From: an uncultured Acetatifactor sp.
GTDB taxonomy: Bacteria; Bacillota; Clostridia; Lachnospirales; Lachnospiraceae
Assembly: GCA_910588225.1 (NCBI GenBank)
Contig: CAJUQT010000053.1
Span: forward strand, 1 to 25,276
Direction of reading: 5' to 3'
Length of the DNA stretch: 25,276 nt
The notes below the pieces were generated by a model. The model was not told the origin of the DNA, ran no database searches, and saw nothing but the letters and a program-made list of their open reading frames with translations. The translations under genes and the position numbers were made by a program. Positions 15,101 to 21,658 of this stretch are shown here, one piece after another (within the stretch, counting starts at the first letter, position 1; every line of letters starts with the position of its first letter).

Positions 15101-15261
15101 AGCTCAGTGATGTGGAGGATGAGACCAACGGTTTCTATACCTACGACAGAAAAATGTGTAAGGCAGATTCAGAACAGTTAAAAGAAATAAGCAGATGTCT
15201 TGAAGCCCAAATCAGCGAGAGCAGCCCTGACATCCATTCGTTGACTGTTCATAACAGCTGA
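12130..15261 (+). CDS. MFS transporter fused to GH2 glycosidase
   Basis: A single frame of about 1043 aa. Residues 1-423 form a complete 12-helix Major Facilitator transporter: VENMYFNVFIYKMF in helix 1, motif A as GALTDYLGRRKGF between helices 2 and 3, and a charged mid-loop DEKGKKPEETVGF. A linker of about 45 residues (Asn- and Glu-rich) leads to a full glycoside hydrolase family 2 enzyme from about 470, opening with SYPRPQMRRDSFHSLNGKW. It has a sugar-binding jelly roll (VDQAAEVYLNGHRLGRHEGG), an Ig-like domain, and a TIM barrel with acid/base E873 in LFNEGWGQ and nucleophile E934 in VFISECGG. The enzyme would lie in the cytoplasm and cleave the glycoside as it enters. The start at 12130 follows AAAGGA (12-nt spacing); an upstream in-frame TTG is not protein-like. 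No stop or frameshift lies between the halves. The substrate is unknown: beta-galactoside, glucuronide or a related sugar. Confidence 0.88.
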   Translation: MEKRLRRKFWTALVIFSLMGQVAWVVENMYFNVFIYKMFHASAADISLMVGASSVAATLTTIFMGALTDYLGRRKGFISGGYIVWGVSILAFALLRVDLLTPLAGNALQAASLGITLVIILDCVMTFLGSSANDASFNAWVTDWGDSSNRGKIEGINSMMPLLAILAVFGGFSVFDLDKAESWTAIFLIIGGAVILIGLSGFFLIDEKGKKPEETVGFRENLFYSFRLSTVRENPLLYTVIGAFAVFGISINIFMPYLILYYEKTLGMTNYVMVMAPAIVLAAIATAFYGKLYDLLGFKSSVVPSVFLLMAGYILLYTGTHSVVVFLGSLLMMTGYLTGMAVFGAMIRSHIPKAKAGQFQGIRIIGQVLVPGIIGPAIGAAVLHDAEQILNSDGTTSFLPNRNIYAAAFAVAAGLLISLWLIFRMMRNGHHFLLSQAGEELLKKAGLLPENSENALKNTDFGNVNAENSIRTEEIWNSYPRPQMRRDSFHSLNGKWTLNGKEILIPFPPEALLSGYHGRIGKHLEYVRDFTLPPAKKGRRLLLHFGAVDQAAEVYLNGHRLGRHEGGYLPFSFDITDTMQEGENRLVVRATDSLSRRYPYGKQRKARGGMWYTPVSGIWQSVWIEHVPEVYIAGLDITADTEKVHIRVRSSADGVSGGISVTIKLHNGSLYSMRSQKQELEINLRQLQLADGSTYQPVLWSPEHPCLYDITVTMGEDIVSSYFGLRTIETKMLNGVPRVCLNGDPIFLHGVLDQGYFCDGIYLPAGEEEYERDVLRMKELGFNLLRKHIKIEPECFYYYCDLHGMLVMQDMVNNGLYSWIKDTALPTIGICQKGNGRLWGRKKRRNFFVRHMEETIRHLQSHPSIIAYTLFNEGWGQFDGDAIYDKAKALDGTRLYDTASGWFPGSRSDFDSQHIYFRKPVLPETPKKPVFISECGGYSYRIPEHFYAKYNQFGYGECADSQELTARIRALYEEMILINIPKGVCGCIYTQLSDVEDETNGFYTYDRKMCKADSEQLKEISRCLEAQISESSPDIHSLTVHNS

Positions 15262-15281
15262 AAGAATTTTCTGCTGTTATG
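15250..15281 (+). repeat. Inverted repeat spanning the fusion-gene stop codon
   Basis: CATAACAGC (15250-15258) and GCTGTTATG (15273-15281) are perfect complements; the stop codon lies in the loop. There is no T-tract, so this is a possible 3'-end stem rather than a typical terminator. Confidence 0.45.
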
Positions 15282-15331
15282 CCGCCAGAGGCAACATGCC
15301 TGAAAGTGTGAGCAGGATGTTCTGTATGACT

Positions 15332-15337
15332 TATAAT
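15332..15337 (+). promoter_or_regulatory. -10 element before the MATE gene
   Basis: A perfect TATAAT sits about 35 nt upstream of the MATE start. The -35 position has only TGAGCA at 17 bp, so promoter strength is uncertain. The MATE gene may also be read from the fusion gene's promoter. Confidence 0.4.
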
Positions 15338-15372
15338 TAATAAAAAATGTAAATGTGAAAATTGGTGATACT

Positions 15373-16749
15373 ATGAAAGCAACATGGAAAAATGACCCTT
15401 TTTACAATCGAATCTTCAGGCTGGTACTGCCCATCGTCATTCAAAACCTGCTGAGTGCCGCCGTCAGCTCGGCGGATGTCATCATGCTGAATTACGTAGG
15501 ACAGTCTTCCATATCCGCGGTTTCATTGGCCTCTCAGTACGCCAATGTACTATTTATGGTATTCTACGGGTTGGGCACAGGAGCTACCATGCTCTGCGCC
15601 CAGTATTATGGAAAGGGAGATATGCGGGCCATTCAGGTCATCGAAGGCATTGCCCTGCGATTCTCTCTGGGATTTTCTCTGCTTTTTGCCGGGCTGGCCC
15701 TTCTGGTACCGGAGGGAATGATGCACATTTTCACCAATGATTCGGAGTTAATCTCCATCGGCGCTTCCTACCTGCGCTTTATGAGCGTCAGTTACCTGTG
15801 CTGGGGAATCACGGAAGTCTATCTGGCCGTGCTCAGGAGCATCGGAAAGGTCATGATCAGCACAGCCATGAATCTGCTGGCCTTTTCACTGAATATTCTG
15901 CTGAACGCGGTTTTCATCTTCGGCCTCTTCGGTGCGCCGAAGCTGGGGGCCCAGGGCGTGGCAATTGCCACTTCTCTGTCCAGGCTGGCAGAGCTGGCGG
16001 CATGTTTTGTGTTTTCCTTCCGCAGCAGAGATATCAAGCTGGATTTCCGTTATCTCTTCATCAGGAACCGGATTCTCTTCTCCGATTTTGTCCGGCTCTC
16101 TCTTCCGGCCCTGGGCAACGACATTGCCTGGAGTGTAGCTTTTTCCGTCTATTCCGTCATCATCGGACATCTGGGAACGGATGCCGTGGCGGCAAATTCC
16201 TTTGTGGTTGTCGTGAGAAATTTCGGCACGATACTGTGCTTTGGAATGGCCAGTGCAGGCGGAATCCTGCTGGGAAATGTAATCGGGGAGAACAAGCCGG
16301 AAGAGGCCCTCTCGGATGCCCGAAAACTGATGAAGCTCACAGTGATTACGGGCGCTATAGGCGGTGTCATCGTTCTGGCCGCCATGCCGCTGGTGCTCAG
16401 ATTTGCAGACCTGACAGGTCAGGCCATGTACTATCTGAAATATATGCTTCTCATCAACACCTATTATGTGATGGGAGCCGCCGTGAATACCACTTTGATT
16501 GCAGGCGTCTTCCGGGCAGGCGGGGACAGCCGCTTCGGCTTTGTCTGTGATATTATAGATATGTGGTGCTATGCAGTTCCCCTGGGACTGCTGGCGGCTT
16601 TCGTGCTGAAGCTTCCTGTCATGTGGGTGTATTTTCTGCTGTGCACCGACGAATTCGCCAAATGGCCCTGGGTCATCCGGCATTACCGCAGCGGCAGATG
16701 GCTGAACAATATTACCAGGGAGAATCTGTTTGAGCCGGCAGACCAGTGA
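15373..16749 (+). CDS. MATE family multidrug/metabolite exporter
   Basis: A 458-aa, 12-helix cation-coupled exporter. Family marks are the N-terminal NRIFRLVLPIVIQNLLSAAVSSADVIM (given here in part as PIVIQNLLSAAV), YGLGTGATMLCAQYYGKGD, a second-half repeat with FGTILCFGMASAGGI, and FRAGGDSRFGF near helix 11. Two MatE repeats of similar length are intact. The start is ATG 15373 with GGTGAT upstream; an in-frame GTG at 15355 is the alternative. It lies 112 nt after the fusion gene on the same strand and converges with the next gene, whose end is only 6 nt away. The export substrate cannot be predicted; a link to the fused importer-hydrolase (for example removal of a liberated aglycone) is speculation. 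Confidence 0.9.
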   Translation: MKATWKNDPFYNRIFRLVLPIVIQNLLSAAVSSADVIMLNYVGQSSISAVSLASQYANVLFMVFYGLGTGATMLCAQYYGKGDMRAIQVIEGIALRFSLGFSLLFAGLALLVPEGMMHIFTNDSELISIGASYLRFMSVSYLCWGITEVYLAVLRSIGKVMISTAMNLLAFSLNILLNAVFIFGLFGAPKLGAQGVAIATSLSRLAELAACFVFSFRSRDIKLDFRYLFIRNRILFSDFVRLSLPALGNDIAWSVAFSVYSVIIGHLGTDAVAANSFVVVVRNFGTILCFGMASAGGILLGNVIGENKPEEALSDARKLMKLTVITGAIGGVIVLAAMPLVLRFADLTGQAMYYLKYMLLINTYYVMGAAVNTTLIAGVFRAGGDSRFGFVCDIIDMWCYAVPLGLLAAFVLKLPVMWVYFLLCTDEFAKWPWVIRHYRSGRWLNNITRENLFEPADQ

Positions 16750-16755
16750 GTCCTC

Positions 16756-17991
16756 TCATACCGGGAATAATATCAGAGCCGGTATCCCATATAGCACATG
16801 AATGCAGAATAAGAACCAGGCGGCGGCCAGCAGCAGCTTCTTTCCTCTGGTATCCGCCTGAGTCCGCTCCAGCACCAGAAGCCGCATCAGAGACGCCGTA
16901 AACATAAGAAGAATCCCTGACATCATGGGCCACAGAAAGTCTCCATGGGTCAGCTTCTCTCCTCCTTCTCCCAGCAAGGCTGCCTCCAGAAAACCCACCA
17001 GATACCCCACAAGCGCCAGCCTTCCCCAGTCGTTTTTCACGAACCAGCGTCCGTCTATCAGCAGCATAAACAGAGGAAACGCCAGACTGCATGCCACGGA
17101 CAATCCCACATTCTGTGTAAACATCTGCCAGACTTCCAGCCATTTTGTAAGTACCAGTCCTTCGCCTCCGCCGTAACTGCCTCCCCACATAAAATAAACC
17201 AGAAACTGCATCAGAATGTAAAGCAGTGTAGGCACTGCGCAGAGTAAAGTGATCACACACTGTCTGAAGTAGGGAGCGGCGCTGCCGTCCTTACGCATAA
17301 GCCTTATTCCCAGCTCTCCCAGCATCACCAGCCCCACGGCAGGGATGAACATTTCCGCGAACGTAGGCTTTGCCATAGCCGACAGAAACAATGCAAGCGC
17401 CAGATAAATATAGTACCGTTTCAGTCCTCGCTCCACCCGGAAAAATATCCCCCGATAATTCTCGTCCTTCTGCCGTCCCCAGATATCACAGACCAGGCAG
17501 AAGCAGACCAGCGAAAATCCGCGCATACACATATAGGTGGGATTATACAGAGGGTTCATGGAGAATTTTGCATTCTCATCCAGCCAGTAAAAATGAAATG
17601 CCTGAACCACACACAGCCCAAAGGCAATCATAGCCGCACGTGCAGAGCTGTCAGTGCTTCCTGCTGCTTCCGTCACTCTGCGCACCATCCAATAGGCCAC
17701 CAGATAGGCAAACAGGGAAAACACACAGGTAGTATAGGCCGCCGCACTGTCCAGAGGAATCAGCAGCAGCTTATTGAAAAACAGCGTCAGCAGATGCCAC
17801 ATACAGTAAGGCACCATCATCCATCCTTCCACCCAGGTCTCCTTCGTAAACATAGGCAGATAGACATAGGCATGACCATTATAATCCGAATAAGTTCCCT
17901 GTATGCTGCTTATCACATAGATATAAGTAAAATATGAAAGCACGATTCCGAAAACAAGCACAATAAAAATATCACTTTTCTCTCTTTTCAA
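16756..17991 (-). CDS. Polytopic membrane protein, possibly GT-C-type glycosyltransferase-like
   Basis: A 411-aa integral membrane protein with about 10-11 helices, starting with IFIVLVFGIVLSYFTYIYVI. The first outside loop carries YSDYNGHAYVYLP, and a later loop has ENAKFSMNPLYNPTYM; an acidic first loop plus many helices resembles GT-C glycosyltransferases or O-antigen/polymer enzymes, but no diagnostic motif settles it. The start is an unusual TTG at 17991, strongly supported by GGGGAGGA 7 nt upstream. It is divergent from the two-TM protein at 18082 with overlapping promoters, suggesting they belong to one envelope process. It converges with the MATE gene, 6 nt apart. Family assignment is low confidence. 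Confidence 0.7.
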   Translation of the reverse strand: MKREKSDIFIVLVFGIVLSYFTYIYVISSIQGTYSDYNGHAYVYLPMFTKETWVEGWMMVPYCMWHLLTLFFNKLLLIPLDSAAAYTTCVFSLFAYLVAYWMVRRVTEAAGSTDSSARAAMIAFGLCVVQAFHFYWLDENAKFSMNPLYNPTYMCMRGFSLVCFCLVCDIWGRQKDENYRGIFFRVERGLKRYYIYLALALFLSAMAKPTFAEMFIPAVGLVMLGELGIRLMRKDGSAAPYFRQCVITLLCAVPTLLYILMQFLVYFMWGGSYGGGEGLVLTKWLEVWQMFTQNVGLSVACSLAFPLFMLLIDGRWFVKNDWGRLALVGYLVGFLEAALLGEGGEKLTHGDFLWPMMSGILLMFTASLMRLLVLERTQADTRGKKLLLAAAWFLFCIHVLYGIPALILFPV

Positions 17992-18013
17992 TCTTCTGTC
18001 CTCCCCATATTAC

Positions 18014-18042
18014 TTGCAAAAGCGGTCAAACTCTACTATAAT
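18014..18042 (+). promoter_or_regulatory. Promoter for the two-TM protein (rightward)
   Basis: TTGCAA (18014-18019), a 17-bp spacer, then a perfect TATAAT (18037-18042). Its -10 shares bases with the leftward promoter at 18035-18064. Confidence 0.65.
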
Positions 18043-18064
18043 AACACTATTCCCAAACTTGTAA
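18035..18064 (-). promoter_or_regulatory. Candidate promoter for the polytopic membrane protein (leftward)
   Basis: On the minus strand TTACAA (18064-18059), an 18-bp spacer, then TATAGT (18040-18035). The overlap with the rightward -10 means the two start sites probably compete for polymerase. Confidence 0.45.
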
Positions 18065-18081
18065 AGGAGCCTGCTTTTTCC

Positions 18082-18669
18082 ATGAAGAAAAAATTAATGT
18101 GTCTGATTCCCGTTTTCATCCTCATGATCGCTTTTATTCTGCTCCCTTCCCGGACATCCAACCTGTATCTCCGCATCTATTTTGAGGAAATAGCCGGGGA
18201 GCACTGCACCTTATACTATTCTACCGACGCTATGGATGTATTCTGCCTGGGGCAGCATCAGACTTCCGAAATCGATTACGACCGAAAAATGGTGGAATTC
18301 AATCTGGATCCCTCCCTGGACGGTCACATTACCGGCCTGCGGCTGGACTTTCCCAATACCGAACAGCTTATATGCATCAGCAATGTCACCATCAGCAGCG
18401 GCGGTATCGTTAAACGCCAATACAATCCCTGCAAATTTTTCGCAGACGAAACTATTGCTTCCAGTCATAACATTGCCGGCATCAGTTCCGTACCCTCCCG
18501 GGCCCGGGTATATATCTCCACTTCGCCGGAAGAGTCCTATCTCATCTTCTCGGATGCGCTGTGCCGGCAGATCACGGATTCTTACAGCCATTACCGCCTG
18601 ACGAAAGCCGCCTTCTGCGTGTTTCTCCTGGCCTGCTTCCTCCTGGCCCGGAGGAAGATTTTCAAATAA
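18082..18669 (+). CDS. Membrane-anchored protein with one outside domain, unknown function
   Basis: A 195-aa protein with a hydrophobic helix at each end: LMCLIPVFILMIAFILLP (about 5-22) and AAFCVFLLACFLLARRKIF near the C-terminus. Between them is an outside domain of about 150 aa rich in beta strands (LYLRIYFEEI, CTLYYSTDAMDVFCLG, GHITGLRLDF, VYISTSPEESYLIF). The basic C-terminal tail RRKIFK places both ends inside. AAAGGAG precedes the ATG with a long 12-nt gap. The divergent neighbour is a polytopic membrane protein sharing promoter bases, so a role in surface-polymer or lipid-linked sugar handling is plausible but unproven. No named family was recognised. Confidence 0.65.
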   Translation: MKKKLMCLIPVFILMIAFILLPSRTSNLYLRIYFEEIAGEHCTLYYSTDAMDVFCLGQHQTSEIDYDRKMVEFNLDPSLDGHITGLRLDFPNTEQLICISNVTISSGGIVKRQYNPCKFFADETIASSHNIAGISSVPSRARVYISTSPEESYLIFSDALCRQITDSYSHYRLTKAAFCVFLLACFLLARRKIFK

Positions 18670-18883
18670 GGTTATTATACCATCAGTGCCATACAGTGCC
18701 AAGACAAAATTACATGGCGTTTCTCTTTTATCATCAAAGAAATTGTTGCGGTCCGGGGCTTGTTGTGCAATAATAAACAGAGAGTGTAAGTACATAATTA
18801 TACAGATAATAAGGAATCGTCAGAGCCTCTGAACAAGTGCAGGTACACAGGCCGGCCCGGACAGTTCCTGAGAGGATTAATAT
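18670..18883. other. Intergenic leader of the XpaC-TelA pair
   Basis: No gene is seen. AT-rich stretches near 18770-18820 could hold a promoter, but no -35/-10 pair with proper spacing stands out. A GGCCGGCC palindrome lies near 18852, about 30 nt before the XpaC start. Confidence 0.4.
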
Positions 18884-20203
18884 ATGAGCAATAATCAAAA
18901 CTGGAATAGCACCGGCGAGCAGCTCAAGGGCGCACTGGCGGATGCTCTGCAGAGCGGAGATTTTAAGCACCTGAATCAGCTGGTCTCCCAGACAGTCACC
19001 AGCGCTGTAAACGAGGTGGGAAAGCATGTCTCCATCAATACCGACGGCATACAGTGGAAAAGCGGATCTGCCACTGAACGTTCCGCTGAAAATCAGGCTC
19101 CGCCGCCCAATGTCCCGGTGTGGCAGCAGCGTGCACAGGAAAGAGAACGTCAAAAGCAGATAAAGCTGCAGCAGAATATGCAGCAGCCGGCACAGCTCAG
19201 AAAATTCCACGCCCCTCTGATTAAAATCAAAAGAGTGGGAAGCGTATCAAATGTTCTCTACCAGGTATTCGGAGGAATCGGGCTGGGGATTACTGGACTG
19301 GTTACCCTGTTCCGCTTTTTTGCCCTTCTTGCAGGAGATACCACCATGGGCGGCTGGATTGCCAACCTGATTTTCCTGCTGGGCTTCTTCGGCATGATTC
19401 AGTTCGGCATCGGACAGCGCAGACGGCTTCGGCGGGCGGAACGTTATCTTCAGCTCTGTGATTACAGAGTATACGGCGAAATCGAAAAGCTGGCAATGGG
19501 AACCGGGAAAAGCAGAAATTATGTCATAAGAGACTTGGAGAAAATGCTGGCATTGGGCATTTTTCCCGAGGGACACCTGGATGAACAGAAAACCTGCTTC
19601 ATGCTCAATGATGTGGTATACAGACAATACCTGGAGGCCGAAAACGGACGCAGACTCAGAGAAGAAGAAAATCGGAAAGCACTGGAAATGAAGAATGCAG
19701 CCCAGGAATCCCCGGCGCAGGAGTCACCCCAGGTATCCGGCGAACAGGAATCCGAGCTGCAGACCATGATATCGGAGGGAATGGGATATATCCACAAGCT
19801 GCGGGATTTGAACGATAGAATTCCCGGAGAAGTAATTTCCGCAAAGCTTTTCTGTCTGGAAAACCTGTTAAAGGATATTTTCGCCAGCGTCAGAGAACAT
19901 CCTGACCAGATGCATCGGATGCACAAGCTGATGAGTTATTATCTGCCCACTACGCTGAAACTGGTAGAAGCCTATGAGGGCTTCGATCGAATAAGCTCTC
20001 CGGGAGAAGAAATTCTGAAGGCCAAATCAGAGATTGAAAATACTCTGGATACTATCAATCAGGCCTTCCGGGAGCTGCTGAACACGTTGTTCCAGGCTGC
20101 GGTATTTGATGCCACCACAGATGCCCAGGTATTAAAAACCATGCTGGCTAAGGAAGGACTGACCAGAGAACCGGAATTTGCAGCCCTGGACAGAGAATCA
20201 TAG
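18884..20203 (+). CDS. XpaC-like protein (5-bromo-4-chloroindolyl phosphate hydrolysis family)
   Basis: A 439-aa membrane protein. A Gln- and Pro-rich N-terminal region (about 1-110) precedes two helices, LYQVFGGIGLGITGLVTLFR and IANLIFLLGFFGMIQFGIG (about 125-177). Then come the XpaC-type YRVYGEIEKLAMGTGKSRNY and DLEKMLALGIFPEGHLDEQ, and after a charged, Gln/Glu-rich spacer a helical C-terminal half (YYLPTTLKLVEAYEGF). XpaC proteins are regularly encoded beside TelA and are linked to stress or toxic-anion tolerance; the enzymatic name reflects an old screening phenotype. The ATG at 18884 follows GAGAGGATTAAT. The TelA gene starts 155 nt downstream on the same strand. Confidence 0.85.
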   Translation: MSNNQNWNSTGEQLKGALADALQSGDFKHLNQLVSQTVTSAVNEVGKHVSINTDGIQWKSGSATERSAENQAPPPNVPVWQQRAQERERQKQIKLQQNMQQPAQLRKFHAPLIKIKRVGSVSNVLYQVFGGIGLGITGLVTLFRFFALLAGDTTMGGWIANLIFLLGFFGMIQFGIGQRRRLRRAERYLQLCDYRVYGEIEKLAMGTGKSRNYVIRDLEKMLALGIFPEGHLDEQKTCFMLNDVVYRQYLEAENGRRLREEENRKALEMKNAAQESPAQESPQVSGEQESELQTMISEGMGYIHKLRDLNDRIPGEVISAKLFCLENLLKDIFASVREHPDQMHRMHKLMSYYLPTTLKLVEAYEGFDRISSPGEEILKAKSEIENTLDTINQAFRELLNTLFQAAVFDATTDAQVLKTMLAKEGLTREPEFAALDRES

Positions 20204-20262
20204 CTCCAATTGGACAATCGTTCTGTGGCCTGCCCGGGTGGTTCCCAACTTACAATTCTGTC

Positions 20263-20274
20263 ATGTTATAACAT
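20263..20274. repeat. 12-bp perfect palindrome in the XpaC-TelA spacer
   Basis: ATGTTATAACAT reads the same on both strands. It is flanked by CTGTCAT (20258) and its complement ATGACAG (20301-20307). It could be an operator or an RNA-processing stem between the two genes. Confidence 0.35.
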
Positions 20275-20358
20275 TAGCGCATTCACGACAGCTCGGGCAG
20301 ATGACAGGAGTATTACAACTATTTATGCACATCGAAAATCAAAATGGAGGAAAACCAA

Positions 20359-21522
20359 ATGAGCGATAATTTAGACGAAATGTTGAAGGAAGCGCCTTCT
20401 CTGACCTTTGAGCCTTTTACAGCAGCCGAACCCTCCGCGCCGGAAATACCTGCGGTGAAGGAAGCGGAAGCGAAGGTGCCTGAAGTAGTGCTGACGCCCG
20501 AGGAGCAGAAAATGGTAAATGACTTCGCCGCACAGATTGATATTACCAATACCCAGCTGGTGATGCAGTATGGTGCGGGCAGTCAAAAGAAAATTGCCGA
20601 TTTTTCCGAAAATGCATTGAATAATGTACGTACAAAGGATATGGGTGAAATCGGCCAGATGCTGGCAGGCGTAGTCTCAGAACTGAAAGAGTTCAATAAT
20701 GAAGAAGAGGAAAAAGGGTTCCTGGGATTTTTCAAAAAAAGCAGCAATAAGCTGGAGAATCTGAAGATAAAGTATGACAAGGCAGAAAGCAATATCAACC
20801 GTATCTGTAAAGTAATGGAAGATCACCAGATCACATTGCTCAAGGATGCCGCCATGCTGGACAAAATGTATGAGCTGAACCTGAATTATTTCAAGGAGTT
20901 GTCCATGTACATCCTGGCTGGCAAGCAGAAGCTGGAACAGGCCAGAACCGTGGAGCTTGCGAAGCTCCTGGCAAAGGCGGAACAGAGCGGACTTCCGGAA
21001 GATACCCAGGCCGCCAATGACTATGCTTCCATGTGTGAACGCTTTGAGAAGAAAATCTATGACCTGGAGCTGACCAGAACCATCTCCATGCAGATGGCCC
21101 CCCAGATTCGCCTGATACAGAGTAATGATACGGCCATGTCCGAAAAAATACAGTCCACCCTGGTTAATACTATTCCCCTGTGGAAGAGCCAGATGGTGAT
21201 TGCCATCGGCCTGAACCATTCCACCGAGGCTGCAAGGGCCCAGAAGGAAGTGACGGATATGACCAACGCACTTCTGAAGAAGAATGCGGAGACCCTCAAG
21301 GTTGCAACCATTGAGACCGCAAGAGAGAGCGAGCGCGGCATTGTGGATATTGAGACACTTACCGCCACCAATAAGACACTGATCAGTACCCTGGACGAGG
21401 TTATGAAGATTCAGGAAGACGGCCGTGCCAAAAGAAAGAGTGCGGAGCAGGAACTTGTCCGCATCGAAGATGAAATGCGCCAGAAGCTGCTGACCGTAAG
21501 CCGCAATTCCGGAAGTATGTAA
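20359..21522 (+). CDS. Toxic anion resistance protein, TelA family
   Basis: A 387-aa soluble protein, almost wholly alpha-helical after an acidic N-terminal tail (about 1-60, Pro/Glu-rich). Family features are the opening helix VNDFAAQIDITNTQLVMQYG, the short FLGFFKKSSNKLENLK segment, LNLNYFKELSMYILAGKQKL, and RTISMQMAPQIRLIQ towards the C-terminus. TelA-type proteins (TelA, KlaA, YceH) give tellurite or other stress tolerance by an unclear mechanism. The start at 20359 is chosen for GGAGG 8 nt upstream; the earlier ATG at 20344 overlaps that ribosome site. A terminator follows at 21570, closing the XpaC-TelA unit. Confidence 0.9.
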   Translation: MSDNLDEMLKEAPSLTFEPFTAAEPSAPEIPAVKEAEAKVPEVVLTPEEQKMVNDFAAQIDITNTQLVMQYGAGSQKKIADFSENALNNVRTKDMGEIGQMLAGVVSELKEFNNEEEEKGFLGFFKKSSNKLENLKIKYDKAESNINRICKVMEDHQITLLKDAAMLDKMYELNLNYFKELSMYILAGKQKLEQARTVELAKLLAKAEQSGLPEDTQAANDYASMCERFEKKIYDLELTRTISMQMAPQIRLIQSNDTAMSEKIQSTLVNTIPLWKSQMVIAIGLNHSTEAARAQKEVTDMTNALLKKNAETLKVATIETARESERGIVDIETLTATNKTLISTLDEVMKIQEDGRAKRKSAEQELVRIEDEMRQKLLTVSRNSGSM

Positions 21523-21569
21523 GAATAGGCTGGGTTCGGCTTGTGCGGAATCAGATATTCCAAATATAG

Positions 21570-21604
21570 AGAGGTTACGGCCTGGTCAGGTCATAACCTC
21601 TTTT
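21570..21604 (+). terminator. Intrinsic terminator of the XpaC-TelA unit
   Basis: AGAGGTTA (21570-21577) pairs perfectly with TAACCTCT (21594-21601), and an inner TGACC-type pairing is possible. The second arm runs into TTTTG. Confidence 0.8.
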
Positions 21605-21658
21605 GATATTCACTCTCATTCAATTCTGAAATTTATCCCGCTCTGTGATATTGACGCT

